Assembly (NCBI GenBank): GCA_017632855.1
Contig: JAGBQM010000041.1
Location: 1 to 35,965, forward strand
DNA: 35,965 bases
Origin: Aeriscardovia sp.
GTDB taxonomy: Bacteria > Actinomycetota > Actinomycetes > Actinomycetales > Bifidobacteriaceae
Direction of reading: 5' to 3'
Part shown: positions 8,736-16,567 of the stretch, piece by piece
How the letters are laid out: each line of letters opens with the position of its first letter
Numbering within the stretch: the stretch's first letter is position 1
The notes under the pieces: model-generated
What the model was told of the DNA's origin: nothing
Seen by the model: only the letters and a program-made list of their open reading frames with translations
Database searches by the model: none
Position numbers and translations under genes: made by a program

Positions 8736-9302
8736 TCACATCCTTTCCTGCTGGTATACGGAAGGCTTCAAAACCGCTATGGAATCCAGATTGCGGTAAC
8801 ATTCTTTATAGTCTAAACCAAATCCTATGACGAACTCGTCTTCAATTTCATAACCGGGGTACTTAACAAAAATATCCCACTTCCTGCGCGAAGGCTTGCT
8901 AAGAAGTGGGAAGACGTTTACGGTTTTGGCCTTTTTCTTTTCGAGCAAATAGCCCTCTAGCCAGTGGAGGGTATTGCCCGAGTCTATTATGTCTTCTACT
9001 ATGAGGACGTCTTTGCCCTCAACATCTATGTTGAGGTCCGAGCGAACCTTGATGCTGCCTGTGGATTCAAACCCTTCTCCGTAGCTAGACAGGCTCATAA
9101 ATCCTATGGGGCAGGTGGTGTGCATGTAGTCCATGAGGGCCGTCATTACATTTACCGCTCCCTTTAAGACTCCGATCAGAACAAGGTTGCGCCCGGCGTA
9201 ATCCTCATCAACTTTATGGGCTGTCTCCCTGATTTTTCTTTGAATCTGTTCTTTAGTCAGCAAAACTTTTTCGATATCATTCCTGACATCCTCTATGTCC
9301 AT
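8736..9302 (-). CDS. hpt: Hypoxanthine(-guanine) phosphoribosyltransferase
   Basis: A 188-residue purine salvage enzyme that converts hypoxanthine or guanine plus PRPP to IMP or GMP. The PRPP-binding signature VLIVEDIIDSGNTL is clear, preceded by the N-terminal VLIGVLKGAVNV and the flexible-loop region MSLSSYGEGFES. The C-terminal FVIGFGLDYKECYRNL is the conserved base-binding end. Length is normal for the family. It lies between tilS (its ATG follows 4 nt before the tilS stop region) and ftsH, whose TTG start comes 3 nt after its stop. The cluster is almost certainly one transcription unit. Confidence 0.95.
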   Translation of the reverse strand: MDIEDVRNDIEKVLLTKEQIQRKIRETAHKVDEDYAGRNLVLIGVLKGAVNVMTALMDYMHTTCPIGFMSLSSYGEGFESTGSIKVRSDLNIDVEGKDVLIVEDIIDSGNTLHWLEGYLLEKKKAKTVNVFPLLSKPSRRKWDIFVKYPGYEIEDEFVIGFGLDYKECYRNLDSIAVLKPSVYQQERM

Positions 9303-9306
9303 AAAA

Positions 9307-10317
9307 TCAATTATTACATAAATCTATTATTACGCTCCCCGCTTTTACGCGAAGGAGCAGGCAAGACGAGAGATTCGCCTCTCCATGCCCCTTTTTCAAA
9401 ATTTCCATAAAAGTTTCGACCTGTTTTTCCACGGCGCCCCTCTTGACCATAAAGCTTTTAAGTATGATCCTGCAGCACCTCCTTTTTATGGGGAGGGGAA
9501 GGGGGGAAAGGGAGGAAGAAGGCAGGGAGAAGGGGAGGCTAAACTTAACCCCCTTTAACGCATCCATGGCCAGGCCGTTTAAAAATTCCTCGTCTTCCCT
9601 GTGCATGGAGGCGAAGGCGGCAAGATGGGCCTCGGCTCCGCCCCCGGAAATTTCTTCCAGTTTGGGAAGCACATGGGATCTGATTTGGCTCCTCCTTGGA
9701 AGATCATCCCGTTTTCCCTCATCTCCGTTTGTGGGGTCGTCCCACCAGGCGATCCCGTTTTCTTTGCAGATTTTGGTGGTGTCTTTTCTGGACAGGCTCA
9801 AAAAAGGCCGCAGATAGAGCAGCCCTTCCCTTTGGCTTCTTTCTTCCATTCCCTTCCATGAGGAGGAAGAAGGGGTTTTGCAGGCGTCCAGTAAAACGCT
9901 TTCCGCCTGATCGGTTCTGGTGTGGGCCAGAAGGAGGGCCCTGGCCCCTGTCTTTTCAGCCTCGCTTAAAAGGGCGGCGTACCTGGCATCCCTGGCTGCG
10001 GCCTCCACTCCGTTAATCTTTACCTGGGCCGGATCCAGGGAAGTGCTGAGCACGCTCGAATGCCGGATTCCAAGTTTTCTAAGCTTTTCTGCGGCCTCGT
10101 CTGCGACTTTCCCGCTTCCCTCCTGGATTCCGTGATCCACCACGGCCGCGGCCAAAGAAAGGCCCATGGCCCGGCAGCAGATTTGGGCGGTCAGGGCCAA
10201 AGCGAGGGAGTCCCTTCCTCCGGAGCAGGCTAAAAGCAGGAGGTCCCCCTTTTCAAGGGAGGATCTTTTAAAGCACCCTTTGACGGCGCCCACGGCCTTT
10301 TTCATTTCATTGCTCAT
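9307..10317 (-). CDS. tilS: tRNA(Ile)-lysidine synthase TilS
   Basis: A 336-residue N-type ATP pyrophosphatase that converts C34 of the CAU-anticodon isoleucine tRNA to lysidine, allowing AUA decoding. The P-loop SGGRDS is at residues 32-37, followed by VVDHGIQ, LLAHTRTDQAE and WWDDPTN, all standard TilS landmarks. The start ATG at 10317 overlaps the end of the upstream glycosyltransferase by 11 nt; an in-frame ATG at 10305 is an alternative. The C-terminal domain is short, as in actinobacterial forms. Confidence 0.93.
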   Translation of the reverse strand: MSNEMKKAVGAVKGCFKRSSLEKGDLLLLACSGGRDSLALALTAQICCRAMGLSLAAAVVDHGIQEGSGKVADEAAEKLRKLGIRHSSVLSTSLDPAQVKINGVEAAARDARYAALLSEAEKTGARALLLAHTRTDQAESVLLDACKTPSSSSWKGMEERSQREGLLYLRPFLSLSRKDTTKICKENGIAWWDDPTNGDEGKRDDLPRRSQIRSHVLPKLEEISGGGAEAHLAAFASMHREDEEFLNGLAMDALKGVKFSLPFSLPSSSLSPLPLPIKRRCCRIILKSFMVKRGAVEKQVETFMEILKKGHGEANLSSCLLLRVKAGSVIIDLCNN

Positions 10318-11554
10318 TTTCTGCGCCCTGCTTTTTATGGTGCACTATCGGCTTCCACTGGCTCTTTGCAAAGAGGGCCTGAAAGGAAATGGGGATATAG
10401 CTCAAAACGTAAATTGGAAAAGACAGCACGAAGGCCAAAAGCTCCTTATTGCTGGCTCCAATCCTCTTTCTTTCGGCTATCGCCGTCAAAGCCGCTATAA
10501 CCATCATTCCCGCTATGCTCCAGCCTACCCCGTAAAGCCAGTTGTAAAGGGAGATGAGCTGGCTTTGCCAGGTTACAATCCCGCAGAAGATGAAAATGAT
10601 TCCCAAGATCTCGCGAAAGAACCACAATATCGTCAAAGGGCAAACCATCAGCATGAGGTCTACCGAGGCAAATTCGGCGTCCGTAAGCATCTTGCGCAGG
10701 AGGGGGAGGGTGTAGTACCTGAAGACCTGCAAAAACCCTTTGCTCCACCTCACCCTCTGCCTCCAGCTCTGGGTAAAGCTGGTGGGCTGCTCGTCATAGA
10801 GGACGGCAGTCCCGCAGTAGCCTATGGTGTAGCCTTCGATGATGGAATTTAACGTAAACTCGATGTCTTCTGTAAGGAGGTGGAACTTCCATCCGCCGTT
10901 TTTCTTCATAACCTCTTTGGAAAAGAGGAAGCCCGTCCCTCCTACGTGGCAGCTGGAGCCCAGAAACATCCTGGTGTTGTTTAAAAACCTCGATTCCCTT
11001 ATAAACCACAGGGCGGCCCCTGCAGACACCCAGTTTTCAGAAAGGTTTTTGGAGTTTCGGTAGCTTGTCAGGATTTGAAAGCCCTTGTGAAAGGCCTTGT
11101 TCATTTCGGTAAGGTAGTGGGTGTCTAAGAGGTTGTCTGCGTCAAAGACCAAAAAGGCGTCATAGGCGTCAGCCGCCTTTTCGTCTTCCATGCGGTTTAA
11201 GAGGTATGTCAAAGCGAAGCCTTTGCCCACTTGGACGGTATTGTGCCTTTCTATTACATGCGCTCCGAGGGATTCGGCTATTTTGGCCGTGTCGTCGGTG
11301 CAGTTGTCTGCAACCAGCCAGATATCCACGAGATCCTGGGGGTAGTCGTTTTTTCTGATGGAGTCTATCAGCTGTCCTATTACCTCTCCTTCATTTCTCG
11401 CGGAAATCAGAATCGCGTACCTTTTGTCCTGGGGGGCGGGAGGAAAGACTATAGGCTTTACAAAAAGCCCCATTACAAGGTAAAAGACCTCGTAGACCAC
11501 CATGGCCCCACCCACCAGGGCAAGGAACCAGTCGAGAAAAGTCAAGATAGGCAT
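10307..11554 (-). CDS. Processive family-2 glycosyltransferase, membrane-bound
   Basis: A 415-residue inner-membrane GT2 enzyme of the BcsA/PgaC-like organisation. An N-terminal membrane segment (about 5-33) leads to a GT-A domain with ISARNEGEVI, the DxD-type FDADN, the catalytic-base motif LLTEDIEFT and QRVRW (the QxxRW motif of processive enzymes). Three or four membrane segments follow in the C-terminal third. It should polymerise or transfer a sugar from a nucleotide-sugar donor across or onto the membrane, but the sugar cannot be read from the sequence. It begins immediately after the stop of the AI-2E permease (no gap) and overlaps tilS by 11 nt. galE, which supplies UDP-galactose, lies about 3 kb away. 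Confidence 0.85.
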   Translation of the reverse strand: MPILTFLDWFLALVGGAMVVYEVFYLVMGLFVKPIVFPPAPQDKRYAILISARNEGEVIGQLIDSIRKNDYPQDLVDIWLVADNCTDDTAKIAESLGAHVIERHNTVQVGKGFALTYLLNRMEDEKAADAYDAFLVFDADNLLDTHYLTEMNKAFHKGFQILTSYRNSKNLSENWVSAGAALWFIRESRFLNNTRMFLGSSCHVGGTGFLFSKEVMKKNGGWKFHLLTEDIEFTLNSIIEGYTIGYCGTAVLYDEQPTSFTQSWRQRVRWSKGFLQVFRYYTLPLLRKMLTDAEFASVDLMLMVCPLTILWFFREILGIIFIFCGIVTWQSQLISLYNWLYGVGWSIAGMMVIAALTAIAERKRIGASNKELLAFVLSFPIYVLSYIPISFQALFAKSQWKPIVHHKKQGAENEQ

Positions 11555-13006
11555 TTACTCCTTGTCCTCCCAATGGGTTCTGGGGGAATCTTTTTTCAGG
11601 TTCTCCAGCCCTTCTTTTCTCTCTTCCTTATCCCTTTTTACCATTGCCACCGTCTGACTGGAATCAAGCTCCTTGTCGGGCTTATAGGATTCGTAGGCCA
11701 GCCCGGCGTCCCGAAGCTGTTCTCGGATGGTGGAAGCGCGCCTGGTGGATCCTTTGGCCCTTCTGGGAAAACGCGAAGAAAAAGGCGAAACTTTTTTCCC
11801 GAAGGCCTCTGCGGCCCTGGCCATTTTCGACCTTTTCTCCGGCTTCGGATCGGACAAGAGCGGGGAATCGACAAGGCCCGTGCGCATAAAGTAAGCGTTA
11901 AACACCACTTCCAGGCTCGCCGTTATGGGAAGGGCGAGAAAAGATCCCAGCACGCCGAAAATTTCTCCGAATACGAATACGGCTATCAGGCCTATGGCCG
12001 GGTGCACCGACATCGTCTTCTGCTGAATCTTGGGAGCCAGAATCATGTTTTCTATCTGCTGGTAAACGAGGATGTAGATGGCCAGAAACAGGGCCCATTT
12101 GAAACCCTGGTCGCCCCAAACTATGGCCAAAGGGAGGATGGCCCCTATAAAGGCCCCCACCATTGGGATGAATTGGGAGACCAGGGCGTACATGAGGCAA
12201 AGGGGGAGCCAGTAAGGGATATGCATTATCAGCATGTAGGTGGCCATGCAGATGCTGGAAATCAGAGCCAAAATGATTCTCGAAGACAGGAAGCTGGAAA
12301 CCTGGTTTTGCACTACGGTCCAGACTATGAGGAAGTTTTTTTGGCTGGAGGGCTTTAGGCAGGAGCAGATGCTTCTTTGCATCTTGGGTCCGGAAGAAAG
12401 GATGTAGTAAGTGACGAAAAGGATGATCATGAAAGAAATCGCGAAATGGCTCACGGCTTCAGCCACGCTGGCCGCGGTGGATGCGAAGTTGCCTATCCAT
12501 GAAGTCTGGACCCGCTTTAGGATAAAAGCTCCCAAATTTTTGATTTGCGGCAGCTTGAAGGAAGTATGCGAATCCACGTATCTTTGCAAATCCTGGTAAA
12601 ACTTGGGGATGGAAGAAAGCAAATCGGTGACCTGGGTGATAAAAAGCTTCCCAAAAAGCCAGACGAACCCCCCGGCCAGAATAAGCACGCAAAGCCACAC
12701 GCAAAAAGCCGCCACGGCCCTTTTCCATCCGTGCTTTATAAGCCACCTTACAGCCGGCTCCATGGCCAGGCTCAAAAACAGGCATATTATCAGGTCGCAG
12801 ACTATCCCCCGTATGCTTCCCCAGATTTTCCATATGAAAATTGCCAGAAATGCGAAGGCTATCGTCATAACCAGCGCCCTGGGAAGCCAAGGGGGGGCGT
12901 GCCTGGCATCCCCCTTGGGCATGCTCTCGCCCAGATTTATGCGCTTGTCGACTTCGGGGGTCGAGCCCCGCTTCTCATCTTTCTTCGGCTTTTCTCCCTG
13001 CACCAT
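11555..13006 (-). CDS. AI-2E family transporter (PerM-like permease)
   Basis: A 483-residue integral membrane protein of the AI-2E/PerM family, whose members export or exchange small molecules; the name comes from an E. coli autoinducer-2 exporter, and most substrates are unknown. Hydrophobic segments begin around residue 43. The conserved loop QFIPMVGAFIGAILP and the segment IENMILAPKIQQKTMSVHP are family hallmarks. The C-terminal ~110 residues form a long Lys/Arg/Ser-rich cytoplasmic tail, and the N-terminal ~40 residues are also hydrophilic. The start ATG at 13006 is first in this minus-strand operon. A weak -10-like TATTTT lies 7 nt upstream, so it may be leaderless. Confidence 0.88.
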   Translation of the reverse strand: MVQGEKPKKDEKRGSTPEVDKRINLGESMPKGDARHAPPWLPRALVMTIAFAFLAIFIWKIWGSIRGIVCDLIICLFLSLAMEPAVRWLIKHGWKRAVAAFCVWLCVLILAGGFVWLFGKLFITQVTDLLSSIPKFYQDLQRYVDSHTSFKLPQIKNLGAFILKRVQTSWIGNFASTAASVAEAVSHFAISFMIILFVTYYILSSGPKMQRSICSCLKPSSQKNFLIVWTVVQNQVSSFLSSRIILALISSICMATYMLIMHIPYWLPLCLMYALVSQFIPMVGAFIGAILPLAIVWGDQGFKWALFLAIYILVYQQIENMILAPKIQQKTMSVHPAIGLIAVFVFGEIFGVLGSFLALPITASLEVVFNAYFMRTGLVDSPLLSDPKPEKRSKMARAAEAFGKKVSPFSSRFPRRAKGSTRRASTIREQLRDAGLAYESYKPDKELDSSQTVAMVKRDKEERKEGLENLKKDSPRTHWEDKE

Positions 13007-13059
13007 ATATCCAAAAATATCGGAAGGGGCCTCAAATATCCCTTTAGACCCATTTAACT

Positions 13060-13065
13060 TATCAT
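13060..13065 (+). promoter_or_regulatory. -10 box for the GT2 gene at 13072 (leaderless start)
   Basis: TATCAT lies exactly 6 nt upstream of the ATG at 13072, and no purine-rich ribosome-binding site occurs between them. A transcript starting at the normal distance from this -10 would begin with the start codon. The 65-nt divergent intergenic region also serves the AI-2E operon in the other direction. Confidence 0.55.
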
Positions 13066-13071
13066 ATAAGT

Positions 13072-13983
13072 ATGTTATCGGTATCAGTGATAATTCCCGC
13101 GTGGAATGAAGAAGAGAGGATAGCGGAATGCCTCACATGCGCCACAAGGCAGACCGTGGCTGCCAAAGAGATATTGGTCATAAACAATAACTCCACAGAC
13201 AATACCGAGAAGATAGTTAAAAAATTTATAGCCCAAAACCCCCACTGCAACGTAAAAATACTTAATCAGTCCGACAGGCAGGGCCTCATCCCCACAAGGG
13301 ATTTCGGCTTTGCCCATGCAAGCGGGGACATCTTCGGGCGAATTGATGCCGACTGCATGATGGATCCGCACTGGGTGGAAGTAGTCACTTCTTCCTTTGC
13401 CCACGACAAAGCCGTAATGGGGCTTACCGGGCCCGTCACTTATTACGATATGCCGGCAAGAATGGTCAGCCTTGTCGGAGACAACCAGATAAGGAAAAGG
13501 GTATACAAGGCTGACGGGGGGAAGGTCCTGCTGTTTGGATCCAACATGGCCGTAAGGGCGAAGGCGTGGAACATAATAAAAACTCAGGTATGCGAAGATC
13601 TCGGGGATGAAATCCATGAAGACATCGACATCTCCCTGCACCTCATAGCCAACGGTTTAAAGACGGCCTATAACCCCAAAATGATCGTGGGAATGAGCGC
13701 GAGGAGGATGGGAGACTCCAAGACCGACTTCCTTACCTATATGCGCCGTTTTAAAAATACTTTCGAGTCCCATCCGGGACACATCCGCACCACCAGGCCC
13801 GAGTACGTCTTTACCTCGCTTTACCCGATAATGCACCTGTGGTACCCGGTCTACAGGCAGCAGCTTGAAAAGAAGAAGGTAAACCCCGCAAAGCAGGTTT
13901 GGCTTAAAAAACAGATGAAGCTTGCAAGAAGAAAGCAGCTGGAGTCATGCTCTTCTTACAAGACTAAAAAAGGCGCCAATTAA
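13072..13983 (+). CDS. Family-2 glycosyltransferase
   Basis: A 303-residue soluble-looking GT2 enzyme with the GT-A core: SVIIPAWNEEERI at the N-terminus, VINNNSTDNT for nucleotide-sugar binding and the DxD-type IDADC. The downstream acidic GDEIHEDIDISLHL probably holds the catalytic base. The C-terminus is basic and lacks strong membrane helices, though short hydrophobic stretches may bind the membrane surface. It probably modifies a cell-surface glycan or glycolipid; donor and acceptor are unknown. It is monocistronic, starts from an apparent leaderless promoter and converges on galE with a 1-nt gap between stop codons. Confidence 0.85.
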   Translation: MLSVSVIIPAWNEEERIAECLTCATRQTVAAKEILVINNNSTDNTEKIVKKFIAQNPHCNVKILNQSDRQGLIPTRDFGFAHASGDIFGRIDADCMMDPHWVEVVTSSFAHDKAVMGLTGPVTYYDMPARMVSLVGDNQIRKRVYKADGGKVLLFGSNMAVRAKAWNIIKTQVCEDLGDEIHEDIDISLHLIANGLKTAYNPKMIVGMSARRMGDSKTDFLTYMRRFKNTFESHPGHIRTTRPEYVFTSLYPIMHLWYPVYRQQLEKKKVNPAKQVWLKKQMKLARRKQLESCSSYKTKKGAN

Positions 13984-13984
13984 A

Positions 13985-14995
13985 TTAAGAGCGCTCTTTC
14001 CAAGACGCCACGTCAATCCTCTTGGGGCCTTCCTGCCAGGCCTGCCAGGCGGATGAGATTATGTCTTCCAGGCTTTTTTCGCTCTTCCAGCCCATGACGC
14101 GCCCTATCAGTTCGGCATTGCCGATGAGCATCGGAGGGTCTCCCGCCCTTCTTCCCTCGACTTTTTCTTTGAAATCAATTCCGGTGGTTTTCTTTATGGC
14201 GTCTATAATTTCTCTCACCGAAGTGCCTTTGCCCGTTCCCACGTTGAAAGCGGAGTACTCTTTCTTTCCTTCCCCTTCAAGGTAGGCCAGGGCTTTCACA
14301 TGGGCGTTTGCAAGGTCTTCTACGTGTATGTAGTCGCGTACGCACGTGCCGTCCGGAGTGGGGTAGTCGTCTCCAAAGATCACGGGAGCCTTAAATTCGG
14401 AGAGGCGCTGAAGAACTATGGGGATGAGGTTTAAAGTGGAGGGATCCGCAAGATCGGGGCTGGCGCACCCTGCCACGTTGAAATAGCGCAGGGCGCAGAA
14501 ATTCAACCCAAAAGCCTTTGCTACGGCGTTGCCCATCCATTCTCCAAAGAGCTTGGTTTGTCCGTAAGGGTTGATGGGGACCATTTCCACCCCAAATTCA
14601 GGCACTATGTCTACAGGGGGCTCCCCGTAAACTGCGGCGGAAGAGGAGAAGATCATATTCTTTACCCCGCAGTCCTTCATGGCCTCGATAACGTTTAAAA
14701 AGCCCCCGACGTTTTGCCTGTAGTAGAAGATCGGTTTTTCGACGCTTTCCCCTACCTGCTTTCTTGCCGCGCAGTGGATTACCGCCCTGACCGAGCATTC
14801 CTCCATAATCCTTTGCAGATCTTCTTTGGCTTCAGGGGAGCATATGTCCATCTTGTAAAACTTGGAGCCTTTCGCCCTTTTTTCATCCCCGTAGCTTAAG
14901 TCGTCCGCTATTACAGTCTCTTCCCCCTCTTCTTTGAGGGCCCGGACGATGTGGGATCCTATATATCCGCATCCTCCCGTCACCAAAACGCTCAT
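13985..14995 (-). CDS. galE: UDP-glucose 4-epimerase GalE
   Basis: A 336-residue extended short-chain dehydrogenase that interconverts UDP-glucose and UDP-galactose with tightly bound NAD. The N-terminal Rossmann motif is GGCGYIGSH. The catalytic Ser lies in FSSSAAVYG and the catalytic Tyr/Lys in NPYGQTK. ALRYFNVAGC and CVRDYIHVEDLA are typical GalE signatures. Its ATG overlaps the stop of rph by 4 nt (ATGA), so it depends on the rph promoter. It links sugar metabolism (the Leloir pathway) with the glycosyltransferases on either side. Confidence 0.95.
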   Translation of the reverse strand: MSVLVTGGCGYIGSHIVRALKEEGEETVIADDLSYGDEKRAKGSKFYKMDICSPEAKEDLQRIMEECSVRAVIHCAARKQVGESVEKPIFYYRQNVGGFLNVIEAMKDCGVKNMIFSSSAAVYGEPPVDIVPEFGVEMVPINPYGQTKLFGEWMGNAVAKAFGLNFCALRYFNVAGCASPDLADPSTLNLIPIVLQRLSEFKAPVIFGDDYPTPDGTCVRDYIHVEDLANAHVKALAYLEGEGKKEYSAFNVGTGKGTSVREIIDAIKKTTGIDFKEKVEGRRAGDPPMLIGNAELIGRVMGWKSEKSLEDIISSAWQAWQEGPKRIDVASWKERS

Positions 14996-15726
14996 GCCAA
15001 CGCCTCTCTTTGCTTAATTCTCAGTTTTTCGTTTCCGCTGCAGGCAAGGTCCAAAAGGAAGGAGAGCTGGGAGGAAGTGAAAGGGGCTTTTTCCCCCGTG
15101 CCCTGAATCTCCACAAATTCTCCCGACTCGGTCTGGACCACGTTCATGTCTGTAGAGGCCCTGCAGTCTTCGGCGTATGGCAAATCCAGGACTTCCGCCC
15201 CGTCCACTATTCCCACCGATACGGCTGAAATCTGGTGCCTTACGAAGTCTTTGGCCGCTTTGCCGTTTTTAAGCGCCCAGTCCGCAGCTTCGCGAAGGGC
15301 GATCCAGCCGCCGGTAATTGAAGCCGTGCGCGTGCCCCCGTCCGCTTGGAGTACGTCGCAGTCTATATATATGGCATTTTCCCCCATGGCTTCAAAATCC
15401 ACGGCCATGCGCAGGGACCTGCCTATAAGGCGGCTTATTTCCTGGCTTCTGGAATTTTTCGCCCCGTCCCTTTCCCTGGAATTGCGGGTCCCGGTGGCCC
15501 TGGGGATCATGGCGTATTCCGCCGTCACCCAGCCCAGCCCGGTTCCTTCCCTCCATTGAGGAACCTTGTCTTCCCATGAAGCCGTGCAAAGCACCCTGGT
15601 CTTCCCGCACTCTATCAATACGGATCCTTCCGGGTTGTCCGTCCAATGCGGATATATCCTGCACGGCCTCAGTTCGTCAAATTCCCTGCCGTCGGGCCTT
15701 TGAAAATCTGATTTTATGCTGTCCAC
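14992..15726 (-). CDS. rph: Ribonuclease PH
   Basis: A 244-residue phosphorolytic 3'-5' exoribonuclease that trims tRNA 3' ends. Family landmarks present are RPDGREFDELRP, SVLIECGKTRVLCTASWEDKVP, GWVTAEYAMIPRAT, QEISRLIGRSLR, DCDVLQADGGTRTA and AEDCRASTDMNVV. The length is normal. The start is GTG at 15726, chosen because it gives the usual short N-terminus and has TAGACT 6 nt upstream with no Shine-Dalgarno sequence. Translation is coupled to galE through a 4-nt overlap. Confidence 0.95.
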   Translation of the reverse strand: MDSIKSDFQRPDGREFDELRPCRIYPHWTDNPEGSVLIECGKTRVLCTASWEDKVPQWREGTGLGWVTAEYAMIPRATGTRNSRERDGAKNSRSQEISRLIGRSLRMAVDFEAMGENAIYIDCDVLQADGGTRTASITGGWIALREAADWALKNGKAAKDFVRHQISAVSVGIVDGAEVLDLPYAEDCRASTDMNVVQTESGEFVEIQGTGEKAPFTSSQLSFLLDLACSGNEKLRIKQREALA

Positions 15727-15732
15727 AAAATC

Positions 15733-15738
15733 AGTCTA
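15733..15738 (-). promoter_or_regulatory. -10 box for rph-galE (leaderless start)
   Basis: TAGACT on the minus strand is 6 nt upstream of the rph GTG at 15726. The spacing equals that of three other genes in this window, and no ribosome-binding site is present. Start and promoter therefore support each other. Confidence 0.5.
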
Positions 15739-15773
15739 TAAAATGCGGAGCCAAGTAATCTTAAAATTTCATG

Positions 15774-15779
15774 TATACT
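15774..15779 (+). promoter_or_regulatory. -10 box for the Pr6Pr gene, indicating a start at 15786
   Basis: TATACT matches the consensus at 5 of 6 positions and lies exactly 6 nt before the ATG at 15786. It overlaps the upstream in-frame ATG at 15771, which therefore cannot lie on the transcript if this promoter is the one used. Confidence 0.6.
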
Positions 15780-15785
15780 TATGGA

Positions 15786-16499
15786 ATGACGCGGAAAATC
15801 TTAATAGCGATCTTTGAATTTCTCGTGGCTCTTTTTGCTCTGGGAGGCATATCCCAGGGATATGTTGGAGGGCAGTGGGAAGAATTCTGTTACTTCACTT
15901 TCCAAAGCAATCTCGCAATCGCGATCGTGTTCATTTGGGAAGGGATTTCCACTTTAACCGAAGGTTACAGGCCATGGCCCTGGCTTAAGGGGATAGTGAC
16001 GCTGTGCATAATAATCACGGGCGTAGTGGCCAACACACTTCTTCCGGCTCCCGACTACGCCACGGAATGGAGAGCCTTCGGCTTTATTCCAAACACCGCC
16101 CTCGTGCATATAACGGTTCCAATCATGGCTACATTAGATTTCTTGCTCTTTGAGCGCCATAAGCGTTACAGGTGGTGGTACCCGCTCACATGGCCCCTTT
16201 ACGCTTATTGCTGGTTCGCCTTCATCCTGATAAGGGCGGCCATTTGGCCCAATGCCGGGGTGTCTCCGGGCAGCCACAACCCCTATCCCTACTGGTTTGT
16301 AGACATCCCCAAGATCGGATGGGGCGAAATGGGCAAAATGATTATTTACTTTACGATAGGCTTCCTGGTTTTGGGCTACATCCTTTACGGCCTGGACAAG
16401 GCCCTTCCCCGCTATTCCGCGATTTCCACTATCCCCAAGGAGGAAAGGCGCAAGCTGAACGCTGAGAGGCGGACTAAGGAACAAAAGGCCGTAGAGTAG
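15786..16499 (+). CDS. Pr6Pr (FAR-17a/AIG1-like) family membrane protein
   Basis: A polytopic membrane protein of 237 residues from the preferred ATG at 15786 (242 from the ATG at 15771). About six hydrophobic segments are seen, starting with KILIAIFEFLVALFAL. FCYFTFQSNLAIAI is the hallmark FTxxSN region of this family, and ALVHITVPIMATLDFLLFE and WWYPLTWPLYAYCWF follow. The C-terminus is charged and cytoplasmic. Eukaryotic relatives (AIG1/ADTRP) are Thr/His-dependent lipid hydrolases, and the HIT within the third hydrophobic region could correspond to the His; this is a guess. It is transcribed divergently from rph. Confidence 0.78.
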   Translation: MTRKILIAIFEFLVALFALGGISQGYVGGQWEEFCYFTFQSNLAIAIVFIWEGISTLTEGYRPWPWLKGIVTLCIIITGVVANTLLPAPDYATEWRAFGFIPNTALVHITVPIMATLDFLLFERHKRYRWWYPLTWPLYAYCWFAFILIRAAIWPNAGVSPGSHNPYPYWFVDIPKIGWGEMGKMIIYFTIGFLVLGYILYGLDKALPRYSAISTIPKEERRKLNAERRTKEQKAVE

Positions 16500-16515
16500 A
16501 AAATCATCCCATATG

Positions 16516-16548
16516 AAAGTTTTGCAATAATTTTTATTGCAAAACTTT
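16516..16548 (+). repeat. Perfect 15-bp inverted repeat between the Pr6Pr gene and pncB
   Basis: Positions 16516-16530 and 16534-16548 are exact inverted repeats around a 3-nt TTT loop, followed by a short T/A-rich tract. The stem has only three G-C pairs. It can act as a terminator for the Pr6Pr gene, which ends 16 nt upstream. It is also placed where an operator for pncB would sit, about 20 nt before its start codon. Both roles are possible; the sequence does not decide between them. Confidence 0.6.
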
Positions 16549-16567
16549 TTTATTTGGACGGGAAACT

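Noticed and set aside
10166-10852. Open frame of 228 codons on the plus strand opposite tilS and the GT2 gene
   Set aside because: It spans two well-supported genes on the other strand, and its composition is unlike a real protein.
11231-12358. Long open frame of 375 codons on the plus strand opposite the AI-2E and GT2 genes
   Set aside because: It lies antisense to two genes with clear family motifs, has His/Gly/Arg-rich composition and no recognisable domain; it is a shadow of GC-biased codons.
13987-13998. Palindrome AAGAGCGCTCTT at the galE end as a bidirectional terminator
   Set aside because: It has no loop and only a very short T run, and it lies within the last galE codons; it is too weak to support a terminator.
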